From assembly GCF_003725335.1 (NCBI RefSeq), contig NZ_QIBY01000008.1, positions 28,007 through 92,006 of the forward strand: DNA of 64,000 bases, in the 5' to 3' direction. This DNA is from Parvibacter caecicola (GTDB taxonomy: Bacteria; Actinomycetota; Coriobacteriia; Coriobacteriales; Eggerthellaceae). Under the pieces are notes generated by a model. That model ran no database searches. It was not told where the DNA came from and saw only the letters and a list, made by a program, of their open reading frames with translations. Position numbers and translations under genes: made by a program. Position 1 is the first letter of the stretch. Each line of letters opens with the position of its first letter. Positions 16,560 to 23,818 of the stretch are shown here, in pieces.

Positions 16560-17720
16560 CTATTCGGAAGCGCCGGGCTTGGCGGCGGTGCCCATCTTCA
16601 GGCAGGAGATGGCCTGCTTGTCCACCACTGCGGCGTCGACCTCCATCCAGCAGACGGCGCCGAGGGCGTGCTGCAGGGCGAACTTCTCGCGCAGCATCTC
16701 CACCGCGGGCTCTTCGGCGAACTTCACGGCCAGGCCCTTCATGTTGCCGTAGTAGACGACCTTCTTGCCGGACGCGGGGGCCGCCATGTTGTCCGACACG
16801 TACACGGGCTTGCCGAGCAGGACCTTGCCCCAGGGGGCGGTCACGTCGTCCAGCAGGTACTTGCGGCCCATCTTGTCCTCCAACTTGCGGATCATGCTGC
16901 GGGTGGCGCTGTTCATGATCCAAATCGCGCCGTTCTGCAGGGCGTCCGGCACCGCGTCCTGGGTGTCGATGAGCTCGTCAATGGTGATCTCGTCCTTGTA
17001 GTTGGTGGTGACCACCTGGGTCACGCCGGAAAGGCCGGCGATTTTGCCGGCGGTGCCGTTGAGCAGCTCGCCCTCGATCCAACGGGCGGCCTTCTCGGCG
17101 ATGTCGGCCACCACGAAGGACACCAGCGCCAGGTCGGAGTTGTTCAGCATGGAGCGGGACACCTTGCACAGCGCGCCGGCCAGGAAGCCCTTGAGCGACA
17201 CCTGGATGAACTGGCCGGCGCCGCTCACCAGGTCCTCGAACTCGGTGGCGTAGGCGACGGCGGTGGAGGAGGTCTTCTCGTCGTAGACGGGCACCACCAG
17301 CTCGCCCTTCACGTTGTAGCGCTGGGCGTTCTGCAGGATGGGCGACACGTCGTAGATCTGCTTCACGATCTTGGCCGCAATGGTCTTGGGGATGACGGCG
17401 CCCTCCGTCCCGGCCTCCAGGTTGGTGGCGGCGCGCAGCTCGTTGGAGCGGCCGCGGATGTAAGAGGCGAAGGCCCGCACCTCGGCGGCCTCGGTGTCCT
17501 CGGCGCGGTTCTCTCCGCCGCCCTCGCCCACCTCGATGGCCTCCAGGCTGTTCTGCAGGCGCTCGATGGTGGCGTCCATGGCGCGGACTTCCGCCTCCAA
17601 GGCCTCCAGCTGGGCGTTCTCCTCCTCGGTGAAGGCGCGGGTCTCCGCGATGGCCTTGCCGTTGATGGCCTCCATCTCGGCGACCTTATCGTTGCGCTTC
17701 TCAATCATCTTCTTGTACAT
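16560..17720 (-). CDS. Major capsid protein, HK97 fold
   Basis: A 386-residue capsid protein. The N-terminal ~95 residues are a charged coiled coil (VAEMEAINGKAIAETRAFTEEE), the delta/scaffold domain normally removed by the prohead protease. The rest is the HK97 shell domain (ATNLEAGTEGAVIPKTIAAKIV through SDNMAAPASGKKVVYYG to MEVDAAVVDKQAISCLKM). The cleavage site may lie near residue 100. It has a strong AAAGGAGAAAG start site and its own position after an intrinsic terminator. Confidence 0.95.
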   Translation of the reverse strand: MYKKMIEKRNDKVAEMEAINGKAIAETRAFTEEENAQLEALEAEVRAMDATIERLQNSLEAIEVGEGGGENRAEDTEAAEVRAFASYIRGRSNELRAATNLEAGTEGAVIPKTIAAKIVKQIYDVSPILQNAQRYNVKGELVVPVYDEKTSSTAVAYATEFEDLVSGAGQFIQVSLKGFLAGALCKVSRSMLNNSDLALVSFVVADIAEKAARWIEGELLNGTAGKIAGLSGVTQVVTTNYKDEITIDELIDTQDAVPDALQNGAIWIMNSATRSMIRKLEDKMGRKYLLDDVTAPWGKVLLGKPVYVSDNMAAPASGKKVVYYGNMKGLAVKFAEEPAVEMLREKFALQHALGAVCWMEVDAAVVDKQAISCLKMGTAAKPGASE

Positions 17721-17751
17721 TCTTTCTCCTTTTCAGGTCGTTTCCGGGCAT

Positions 17752-17775
17752 AAAAAAACCGCCCTCCCGGGCGGC
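17752..17775 (-). terminator. Intrinsic terminator between protease and capsid genes
   Basis: On the minus strand CCGCCC-ggga-GGGCGG (arms 17769-17774, 17759-17764) is followed by seven T residues. It lies inside the late operon, downstream of the protease stop and upstream of the capsid start, so it could lower or separate expression of the two parts. Confidence 0.8.
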
Positions 17776-17795
17776 CTGCCTCTTGCCATCGCCGT

Positions 17796-18380
17796 TTACT
17801 TTCTGAGCGCGGCGATTCGCTCCTCCCACGCGGGGTCGGGCCCCTTCGGGCGCAGGTCGTGCACCTTCACCCCGCCGGCCTCCATGGCCCTGAAGCACAC
17901 ATCGTCCCCCTCGGCCCGCGTGAACACGCTAGTGGCCTCGTAGCAGGGGGTCATGCCGTCGGAAATCACGGACACCTCCGACAGGACCAGGTCACGCACG
18001 GCGCGGTGCGCCACGCCGCCCTCGTCCCGCGTCTCGTCCACGGAGACGGGGCGGAAGCCGAACGACCAGCCGACCAGCTTGCCCTCGGCGGCGAGCCCTA
18101 TCACCTCGGAATCGGACACCACGGCGCGGGCGAACAGCCCCACCGGGTCCTCCGAGAGCTCCAGCCCCGCGCCCTCTTCAGCGAGGACGCGGTCGGCGCG
18201 GTGGTTCAAGAGCATCTGACGGCCCTCGTCCCGCTCCAGGGAGCGCCGGAACGCGCCGGGCTCGATGACCTCGACGAACCTCTCCCCGCTCCGCCTGTCC
18301 ACGAGCGGCCGGGACTCGCGCCCCACGGCGTTGACGTACCCGCTGATCTCCACGGAGTCGCTTCTAAGCAGCACCTCCAT
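17796..18380 (-). CDS. Prohead maturation protease (HK97 family)
   Basis: A 194-residue serine protease of the HK97/U35 family: the catalytic His in MLLNHRADRVLAEEG, the Ser in DLVLSEVSVISDG, and the usual strand PVGLFARAVVSD between them. It trims the capsid delta domain and itself during maturation. The start MEVLLRSD (18380) has GGGGGTG upstream; the gene overlaps the portal by 17 nt. Confidence 0.9.
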   Translation of the reverse strand: MEVLLRSDSVEISGYVNAVGRESRPLVDRRSGERFVEVIEPGAFRRSLERDEGRQMLLNHRADRVLAEEGAGLELSEDPVGLFARAVVSDSEVIGLAAEGKLVGWSFGFRPVSVDETRDEGGVAHRAVRDLVLSEVSVISDGMTPCYEATSVFTRAEGDDVCFRAMEAGGVKVHDLRPKGPDPAWEERIAALRK

Positions 18381-19671
18381 CGTTATCACCCCCTTCCGGC
18401 GGCTCGTTTCCCGTATCGGTGGAATCGGGGAGGTCGTTGATGTTCACGGCCTTCCCCATGTTGGGGATGATCAGGTCTCCGTTGGCAGGGTCCAGAAGGA
18501 CGTCGTTGAGCCCCAGGTTCACGTACCCGATGCCGAGGGGCTCCAGGTTCTCCTCGCGGCGAATCTCGTCCACGGGGCGGCACCCGCTTGCCTTCTCTAT
18601 CTGGTGAATCTGCCACCGCTCCAGGGCGTTGCCCTTGGTCAGCTCCTGAAGGTCGAATTTGAAAAAGTGGTCTTCCTTTTCGTTTTCGAGGAGCATCTTC
18701 TCGTTGAGCGCGGCCTCGAACTGGGAGCAGATGGGGATGATGCAGAACCTGGTGTAGCTCTCGCGGGCCGATTTCGCGGCGCCCTCGGTGCTGCCGGCCT
18801 GGATTATCTGCTCCGGCACGTGGAAGATGCCGCTGATGTCGAGGGAGTTGCCCTTCTTCAGCTCGCTTATCTGCATCTCCGTGGACGTTGCGGAGGCTTC
18901 TTTGAACACCACGCCGTCGTTGAGGACGAGCGCCCGGCTGCCGCCGGACGTCACGAAGCGCGCCCAGGCCTCCCTCAGCGCGTTCATGGCCTTCTTTCCC
19001 AGCCGTTTTGTCGACTGGAGGAAACCCGGCCTGAACCCGCCGCTGCCTATCATCGTTCGCTCGTAGAGCATCGTGTGGTAGGCCACGGACAGGGCGGCCG
19101 CGTTCTGCGTCACCACCGAACTGCCGGTCACCCCGTCCCGTGACGCCCGCAGCACGTGCACCATGCGGGACGGGTGGATGGTCATGCCGCCGGCGTAGTA
19201 GACCTTCTCCTTGAACACGACGGCGTCCGCGCCGGCGATGTTGCAGGCGCACGAGTCGGAGCGGATGTAGCGCAGCGTCTTGATGCGGTTCTTTCGCGAG
19301 TACATGTCGAGGTAGATGTGGCCGCCGTTGTCGGACATGAGGAAGTCCTCGGTCACCGCGTACTTCATGTCGGGGCCGGTCATGGTGTCGCCGGTCTCGC
19401 CGTTGAGCATGCGGCACCGGTAATCGCCCACGACCTCCTCCACGGAGCCGTCCGCGCGCGTCCTGTAAAGGCGCACCGGCAGCGCCGCCATGGTGCCGGC
19501 GATGATGCCCACGCAGGTCGAGACGCTGGGGATGGCCATGGCCTCGTCCCGCGTGACGGCCAGGGACGGGTCCGGCATGAAGGACACCAGGTCGTCTGCG
19601 CTCAGCTCGTTGTCCTCCGCCTGCGCCTCCTCGGCGCGCTTCTCCGCGGAGAGCATGTCGAAAAATCCCAT
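18364..19671 (-). CDS. Portal protein (HK97 type)
   Basis: A 435-residue portal forming the dodecameric DNA gate of the head. Recognisable segments are SLAVTRDEAMAIPSVSTCVGIIAGTM at the N-terminus (as in most HK97 portals), PSRMVHVLRASRDGVTG, and ISGIFHVPEQIIQAGSTEGAAKS in the clip/stem region. The C-terminal tail is acidic and Gly-rich. It lies between terminase and protease with a GGAGG site before its ATG. Confidence 0.9.
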   Translation of the reverse strand: MGFFDMLSAEKRAEEAQAEDNELSADDLVSFMPDPSLAVTRDEAMAIPSVSTCVGIIAGTMAALPVRLYRTRADGSVEEVVGDYRCRMLNGETGDTMTGPDMKYAVTEDFLMSDNGGHIYLDMYSRKNRIKTLRYIRSDSCACNIAGADAVVFKEKVYYAGGMTIHPSRMVHVLRASRDGVTGSSVVTQNAAALSVAYHTMLYERTMIGSGGFRPGFLQSTKRLGKKAMNALREAWARFVTSGGSRALVLNDGVVFKEASATSTEMQISELKKGNSLDISGIFHVPEQIIQAGSTEGAAKSARESYTRFCIIPICSQFEAALNEKMLLENEKEDHFFKFDLQELTKGNALERWQIHQIEKASGCRPVDEIRREENLEPLGIGYVNLGLNDVLLDPANGDLIIPNMGKAVNINDLPDSTDTGNEPPEGGDNDGGAA

Positions 19672-19680
19672 CCGTACCTC

Positions 19681-21378
19681 CTAGCACTGGACGATGAAGT
19701 CGCCCTCGCCGTCTATCTCGTCCTGCTGCAGCAGGCACACGGCGTTAAGGAGCGCGGCCACCATGTCGATTTTGCCGCTCGACTTCTTCTTGTTGATGTA
19801 GCGGTTGAGGTTGGTGTCGTAGGTGCACTTCGCGTTGGCGAAGTTGGCCACCAGCAGGTCGTTGCGCCCGAAGCGGAACGTCCCGCCCTCCACGGCCTCC
19901 GCCACGAGCTTCGTGGGGGCGTGCAGCACGCTGGAGTGCTGCTGAACCTCGATGCACTCGATGCCGAGGGCGTCCCATTTCTGCGCGGAGCTACGGCAGT
20001 TGTAGCGGTCGAAGCCCAGCTTCACCACCTCGCACCCCTCGCGCCGCTCCGTCTCCGAGACGTACTCCTCGATGTCGGCGTAGCTGACCACCATGTCCCC
20101 GCAGGGCACGCACCAGCCGTTCTCCGTCATGAGCCGGTAGTCGACCTTCTCCAGCTTCGACTTGTCGTCTATGCGGTCCGCCGGGAAGAAGGCGCACGAT
20201 TTCGCGCACAGCCGCCCTTCGGAATCCCTCCACGCGAGGGACACGGCGCAGTTGTCCGACGTCATGGCCAGGTCCACGCCGACGTAGACGCGCTCCCCGC
20301 GGGGAGACACGTTCGCCTCCTGGCACTTCTTCAGCTTGTCGATGCTCACGTACGACTCGGTGCCGATGCCCTGGTAGCAGATGTTGCAGTGCTTCGTGAG
20401 GAAGTTCTCGCGCAGGTGCTCGTTGGCCATGGCCTTGGCGCGCTTGGAACCGAGGGCGTCCCACACCTTCTCGATTTCCAGCGCGAGGGGGTTGCCCTGC
20501 GCCATCACCGCGTCGTCGGTCATCCACTTGTCCGGCTCGTCCGGCTCGTAGAGCAGCGAGAAGGTGCGGTCGTCGTCTATCACGCCGTCCAGCACCTGCT
20601 TGGCAATCTCGACCTCGTCCTCCAGCGGGTTGCTGGAGGTGGGGTACTTGGTCGAGATGCAGAAACCGAGGGGGTTGCGCACCAGCAGCTGGCCGGAGCG
20701 CATGGCCTCGATGGGGTAGTTCGTGGAAAGGGCGCCTATCTCGTCGGCAAGGAACACGTTCGGCTCCTTGCCGTCCATGCGGTTGGTCGAGTAGTTCAGC
20801 GGGCGGTACTCGGTGTTCATCTTCTCGGAGCGGATCCAGTCGCGCCGGTTCACCAGGTCGCCCTGCAGCGCCTTCTCGTTCACCGAGATGAGCGGGTCGA
20901 GGGCCTTCTTTATCTCGCGGGCGAGGTCGCCGTCCGGCGCCACCGAGAAGAACCGGCTCCACGGCGGCTCGAAGTAGAAAAGCAGGATGAGCAGCACCGC
21001 CACGATGAACGTCTTGCCGTTCTTGCGGCAGATTTCCAGAAGCGCCGTCTCGTACCTGCGCTTCGTGGGGTCGTCGCGGTGCACGGCGCACATGAGGGCC
21101 GCGATTATGAGCCACTGGAAGCCCGCCAGCGCCTCCGCTATGGGGCGCCCGCGCCTGGGCCCCTTGGCCATGACCAGCACGGAGAGGACGTTCCCGATGC
21201 GGGCGAGCTTCCCCTTGTCGATGACGTACTTCTCGCTGTTGCCGTCCCACATGTCCAGGAACTCGGCGCACTGCTTCCTCACGTACTTCGGGGCCAGGGA
21301 GGCCGGGGCAGCGTCCACGTGGGGCGCCTCCAACGTGCCGGCCACCACGTTCCGCGCGTACTCTTCGGCCGGGTGCAC
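19681..21378 (-). CDS. Terminase large subunit
   Basis: A 565-residue packaging motor. It has a Walker A variant CRKNGKTF near residue 114, Walker B with coupling acid VFLADEIG, and an RNase H-like nuclease domain with Asp in VYVGVDLAMTSDN and further acids near IDMVAALL. This is the Terminase_1 lineage typical of HK97-like phages. It starts with GTG overlapping the small-subunit stop by one base (TAGTG). Confidence 0.95.
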   Translation of the reverse strand: MHPAEEYARNVVAGTLEAPHVDAAPASLAPKYVRKQCAEFLDMWDGNSEKYVIDKGKLARIGNVLSVLVMAKGPRRGRPIAEALAGFQWLIIAALMCAVHRDDPTKRRYETALLEICRKNGKTFIVAVLLILLFYFEPPWSRFFSVAPDGDLAREIKKALDPLISVNEKALQGDLVNRRDWIRSEKMNTEYRPLNYSTNRMDGKEPNVFLADEIGALSTNYPIEAMRSGQLLVRNPLGFCISTKYPTSSNPLEDEVEIAKQVLDGVIDDDRTFSLLYEPDEPDKWMTDDAVMAQGNPLALEIEKVWDALGSKRAKAMANEHLRENFLTKHCNICYQGIGTESYVSIDKLKKCQEANVSPRGERVYVGVDLAMTSDNCAVSLAWRDSEGRLCAKSCAFFPADRIDDKSKLEKVDYRLMTENGWCVPCGDMVVSYADIEEYVSETERREGCEVVKLGFDRYNCRSSAQKWDALGIECIEVQQHSSVLHAPTKLVAEAVEGGTFRFGRNDLLVANFANAKCTYDTNLNRYINKKKSSGKIDMVAALLNAVCLLQQDEIDGEGDFIVQC

Positions 21379-21833
21379 TACTCGTCACCCACGAAGTCGA
21401 AGACGGTCGCGGCCTTCTTCACGGCGGACGCGGCGCGGTCGGCGATCTGGGCGCGGGCCGTGCGGCTCATGCCCAGGTCCTTCATGCACCGGGTCGCGGA
21501 GTCCAGCAGGTGCTTGCGCGCCCTGATGACGTCCGCGTCCTCCAGCAGCTGCGGGTTGGCGTCTATCCTCGCGTCCAAAAGGTGCTTTCTGTGCAGCGAG
21601 ATGGCCAGTTCCTGCAGCAGCGGCGCGTCCAGGTTGCACAGGGAGTCCGTTGGGAACGCGCCCACGACCGACAGGTACACGCGCCGGCGCTCCTCGTCCC
21701 ACTCCGCGGGCGGGTCCAGCTCGTCGGCCGCCCCCAGCTGCGCGAGCTCGACGGCCGCGCGGGTCTCGTTCTCCGCCTTCGTGAGGCCCTTGACGGGGCC
21801 GTCGGAGCTGACTGATTTCGGCAACCTGGCCAT
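21378..21833 (-). CDS. Terminase small subunit (P27-like)
   Basis: A 151-residue DNA-recognition subunit starting MARLPKSVSSDGPVKGLTKA behind GAAGGAGG. The P27-type pattern is visible: a basic N-terminus, PPAEWDEERRRVYLSVV, then DAPLLQELAISLHRKHLLD, and a C-terminal helix pair. It should bind the packaging site, for which the nearby 9-bp repeat array (22465-22572) is a candidate. Confidence 0.85.
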   Translation of the reverse strand: MARLPKSVSSDGPVKGLTKAENETRAAVELAQLGAADELDPPAEWDEERRRVYLSVVGAFPTDSLCNLDAPLLQELAISLHRKHLLDARIDANPQLLEDADVIRARKHLLDSATRCMKDLGMSRTARAQIADRAASAVKKAATVFDFVGDE

Positions 21834-21940
21834 GCGGCGCCTCCTTCGGGGAAAAATTAATTGAAAAGTTCGCGGGCGAGCCCTGGGCGTGCGGTCTGGA
21901 AAAAACGCCCTCGGAAAATCTCGCGATGCCCGGGGGGGAT

Positions 21941-22324
21941 TCACCTGAACCTGGCCCGGTGGGCGGCCATCCACTCCAGGAGCTGCTCCTTGGAGAAATC
22001 GCCCCTGCCCGCCTGCTCGTGGCACCTCTCGCACAGGGTCGCGAGGCGCGCCGCGTCCGTGGCGGACGGGCAGGAGGTCCCTGTTTCCGACAATGGGTCG
22101 AGATGGTGCACCTGCAGGCGCCTGTCGTTCACGGCTCCGTCCCGCTCCATGCACACCACGCAGGTGTTGCCGTCCAGCGCGCGCACCTCCTCGGCCGTCC
22201 TCTGCCACAGGGCCGAGGAGCGGAAGGCGCGGGCCTCGCTGCGGGCGTAGCGCCTGGGCTTCTCGGGCACGGCGCACGAGCCGAGCGCGTGGACGCGCCC
22301 GCAGCGCCTGCAGGTTATGAGCAA
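21941..22324 (-). CDS. HNH endonuclease
   Basis: A 127-residue HNH nuclease: CVVCMERDG, then LQVHHLDPLSE (the HH of the motif) and LCERCHEQAG (final H); an extra zinc knuckle CRRCGRVHALGSC sits at the N-terminus. Such genes beside terminase assist cos cleavage in many HK97-like phages. The TTG start at 22324 is chosen because GGAGG lies 7 nt upstream; no ATG fits. Confidence 0.85.
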   Translation of the reverse strand: MLITCRRCGRVHALGSCAVPEKPRRYARSEARAFRSSALWQRTAEEVRALDGNTCVVCMERDGAVNDRRLQVHHLDPLSETGTSCPSATDAARLATLCERCHEQAGRGDFSKEQLLEWMAAHRARFR

Positions 22325-22464
22325 CGGAGCACCTCCGGGTTGGGCTGGCGGGCGCGGGCAGAGGAAGGGGTGAAGGAGGCCCTGCGCCCATGTAGACGGC
22401 GAGAGCCGCCCCTTCGGACGGCCCCCGCGAACTTCGACGACCCTACCATACATCCCCCGGCGGC

Positions 22465-22572
22465 GGTCGTTTCGGTCGTTTTGGTCTTTTTGGTCTTTTC
22501 AGTCGCTTTTGGTCGAAACGGTCGTTTTGGTCTTTTCGGTCGGAAACGGTCGTTTTGGTCGTTTTGGTCGCC
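22465..22572. repeat. Tandem array of 9-bp repeats (GGTCGTTTT)
   Basis: Eleven to twelve consecutive units of 9-10 bp, consensus GGTCGTTTT with variants GGTCTTTTC and GGTCGAAAC. It lies in the non-coding 395 bp between the HNH-terminase operon and the late regulator. It could be a terminase-binding (cosB-like) element or replication iterons. Confidence 0.8.
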
Positions 22573-22577
22573 GGGAA

Positions 22578-22629
22578 AAGAAAAACGGCCTTGGAGGAAC
22601 GGCGGTTCTAAGCCCCTCCAAGGCCGTTT
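22578..22629 (-). terminator. Strong terminator after the late-regulator gene
   Basis: Perfect 15-bp arms (22583-22597 and 22615-22629, GGCCTTGGAGG core) with a 17-nt loop; on the minus strand the stem runs into TTTTTCTTTTCC. It separates the early/middle operon from the terminase-led late operon, where a late activator would be needed. Confidence 0.85.
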
Positions 22630-22719
22630 CACATTCGATTCAATCAGATACTCGTGTTTTTCCGTTTCGCGTCTCCTAGGGCCATCAGGGCGATTCTGAC
22701 GGCCATTTGCATAGCGCCT

Positions 22720-23205
22720 TTAATCCTCCGCTATGCCCGTGCCGCTCAAAAGGTGCCGCGCGCCGAACGAGTCCACCGCGTCCATCGCGGCCGCCGCGGT
22801 GTCCATCGCGCACGTCTTGGACACGCCCAGGATGCGCGCCGTCGACTCCCAGCTGCGGCCCTCCAGGTAGCGCCAGAACAGCGCGTCCGCGTAGGACGGC
22901 CCCATGGCCTTGGCCAGCCCGGCGTCCCCGGCCGTCCCGTAGAGCATGGCCGCGCACTTCCCCAGCAGCTCCTCGTCCGCCTCCATGCGCTTCCGGAGCC
23001 TGGACTCGTGGTCGATCATCGCCGCCATCCGGCCGCACCCCGTGGGGTCGGAGCTCGTCCCCGAGACCGAGGCCCCCTCGTAGCTCACGCCGGACAGCCC
23101 CTTGGCCACCTTTATGGTCGCCAGCTGCCTGGCTATGGAGTCGCGGTCGAGCGCGGCCGCCCTCGCCGCCTCGAACAGCTCCGCCGCGCAGGAGTAGACC
23201 GCCAT
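22720..23205 (-). CDS. Probable late-transcription regulator (RinA/ArpU-like HTH)
   Basis: A 161-residue mostly helical protein. The C-terminal ~60 residues contain a sigma region-4-like helix-turn-helix, YLEGRSWESTARILGVSKT, as in RinA/ArpU-type phage activators. It is the last gene before the strong terminator preceding the terminase operon, where such activators usually sit. The proposed role is to turn on late genes. Confidence 0.65.
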   Translation of the reverse strand: MAVYSCAAELFEAARAAALDRDSIARQLATIKVAKGLSGVSYEGASVSGTSSDPTGCGRMAAMIDHESRLRKRMEADEELLGKCAAMLYGTAGDAGLAKAMGPSYADALFWRYLEGRSWESTARILGVSKTCAMDTAAAAMDAVDSFGARHLLSGTGIAED

Positions 23206-23528
23206 CAGCGGCCCTCCCCCGCGTAGGGCACGCCGCCCAGGAGCGACTGGACCAGCTTCGCGTGCTCCGATGCCCGGAGAGGGTCGCCCGGCCTTCCAGT
23301 GCCCGTCCAGTACGCCGACTCGGCGAACCGCTCCGACAGCCCGCCCTCCGGCCTCTGCACTCCCGTCATGGTCATGGCTATGTCGCAGAAGCGCACGTAG
23401 TCATCGCTGCCCTCCTCCATGCTGTCGACGAAGCCGCACAGCAGCACCTTGAGCGCCGCCTTGTCCGCCACCACGGTCCCGGGGTACTTCGTCTCCAGTT
23501 TTTTACCGTTCCTTCTCGAAGCGGCCAT
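23205..23528 (-). CDS. Hypothetical phage protein
   Basis: A 107-residue protein, start MAASRRNGKKLETKYPG behind AAAGGAGG. A basic N-terminus is followed by two helices (ADKAALKVLLCGFVDSMEE). It overlaps the late-regulator start by one base, so the two are co-translated. Not recognised. Confidence 0.6.
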   Translation of the reverse strand: MAASRRNGKKLETKYPGTVVADKAALKVLLCGFVDSMEEGSDDYVRFCDIAMTMTGVQRPEGGLSERFAESAYWTGTGRPGDPLRASEHAKLVQSLLGGVPYAGEGR

Positions 23529-23604
23529 TCTTCCTCCTTTTCCCGATTGGGGCATATTCTACACGTGTGGATTTTCTTTTTCAGGGGACATAGGGACACT
23601 GGCG

Positions 23605-23684
23605 GGGGTGCGGTGCGGACTGTAGTCCTGCGCGACACAAGGGAGGCGCGCCCTTGGCGCCTCCCGTGTCCGCACTGCACCCCC
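23605..23684. other. Large composite stem-loop (candidate phage ncRNA or origin structure)
   Basis: Outer arms of about 13-16 bp (around 23605-23620 and 23668-23684, one mismatch) enclose a second perfect 9-bp stem, GGGAGGCGC with GCGCCTCCC (23641-23649, 23657-23665), itself flanked by GACAC/GTGTC. It lies in the 281-bp gap between the primase-helicase gene and 23528. No open frame of note is present. Confidence 0.65.
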
Positions 23685-23690
23685 CGGTGT

Positions 23691-23818
23691 GGGGTATTTT
23701 CCTTATCCCTTTAGGGATAGGGTTTACACCCCCCTCCCCGTATGAACCCTATATAAGACTCATACCCCCTTTTTTCATACCCCAGGGTATGAAGCTGGTT
23801 TTATACCCCTCATACCCC
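23691..23818. repeat. ATACCCC iteron-like cluster, putative replication origin
   Basis: At least five copies of ATACCCC or its complement (23691-23697, 23762-23768, 23777-23783, 23803-23809, 23812-23818) surround AT-rich DNA, with a palindrome ATCCC-ttta-GGGAT near 23705. The cluster overlaps the end of the primase-helicase gene. An origin is inferred from repeats plus neighbour only. Confidence 0.5.

Noticed and set aside
22315..22632. Minus-strand frame over the 9-bp repeats (Asp/Arg/Pro/Lys repeats)
   Set aside because: It simply translates the tandem repeat and the terminator stem; no start site, and it overlaps the terminator.
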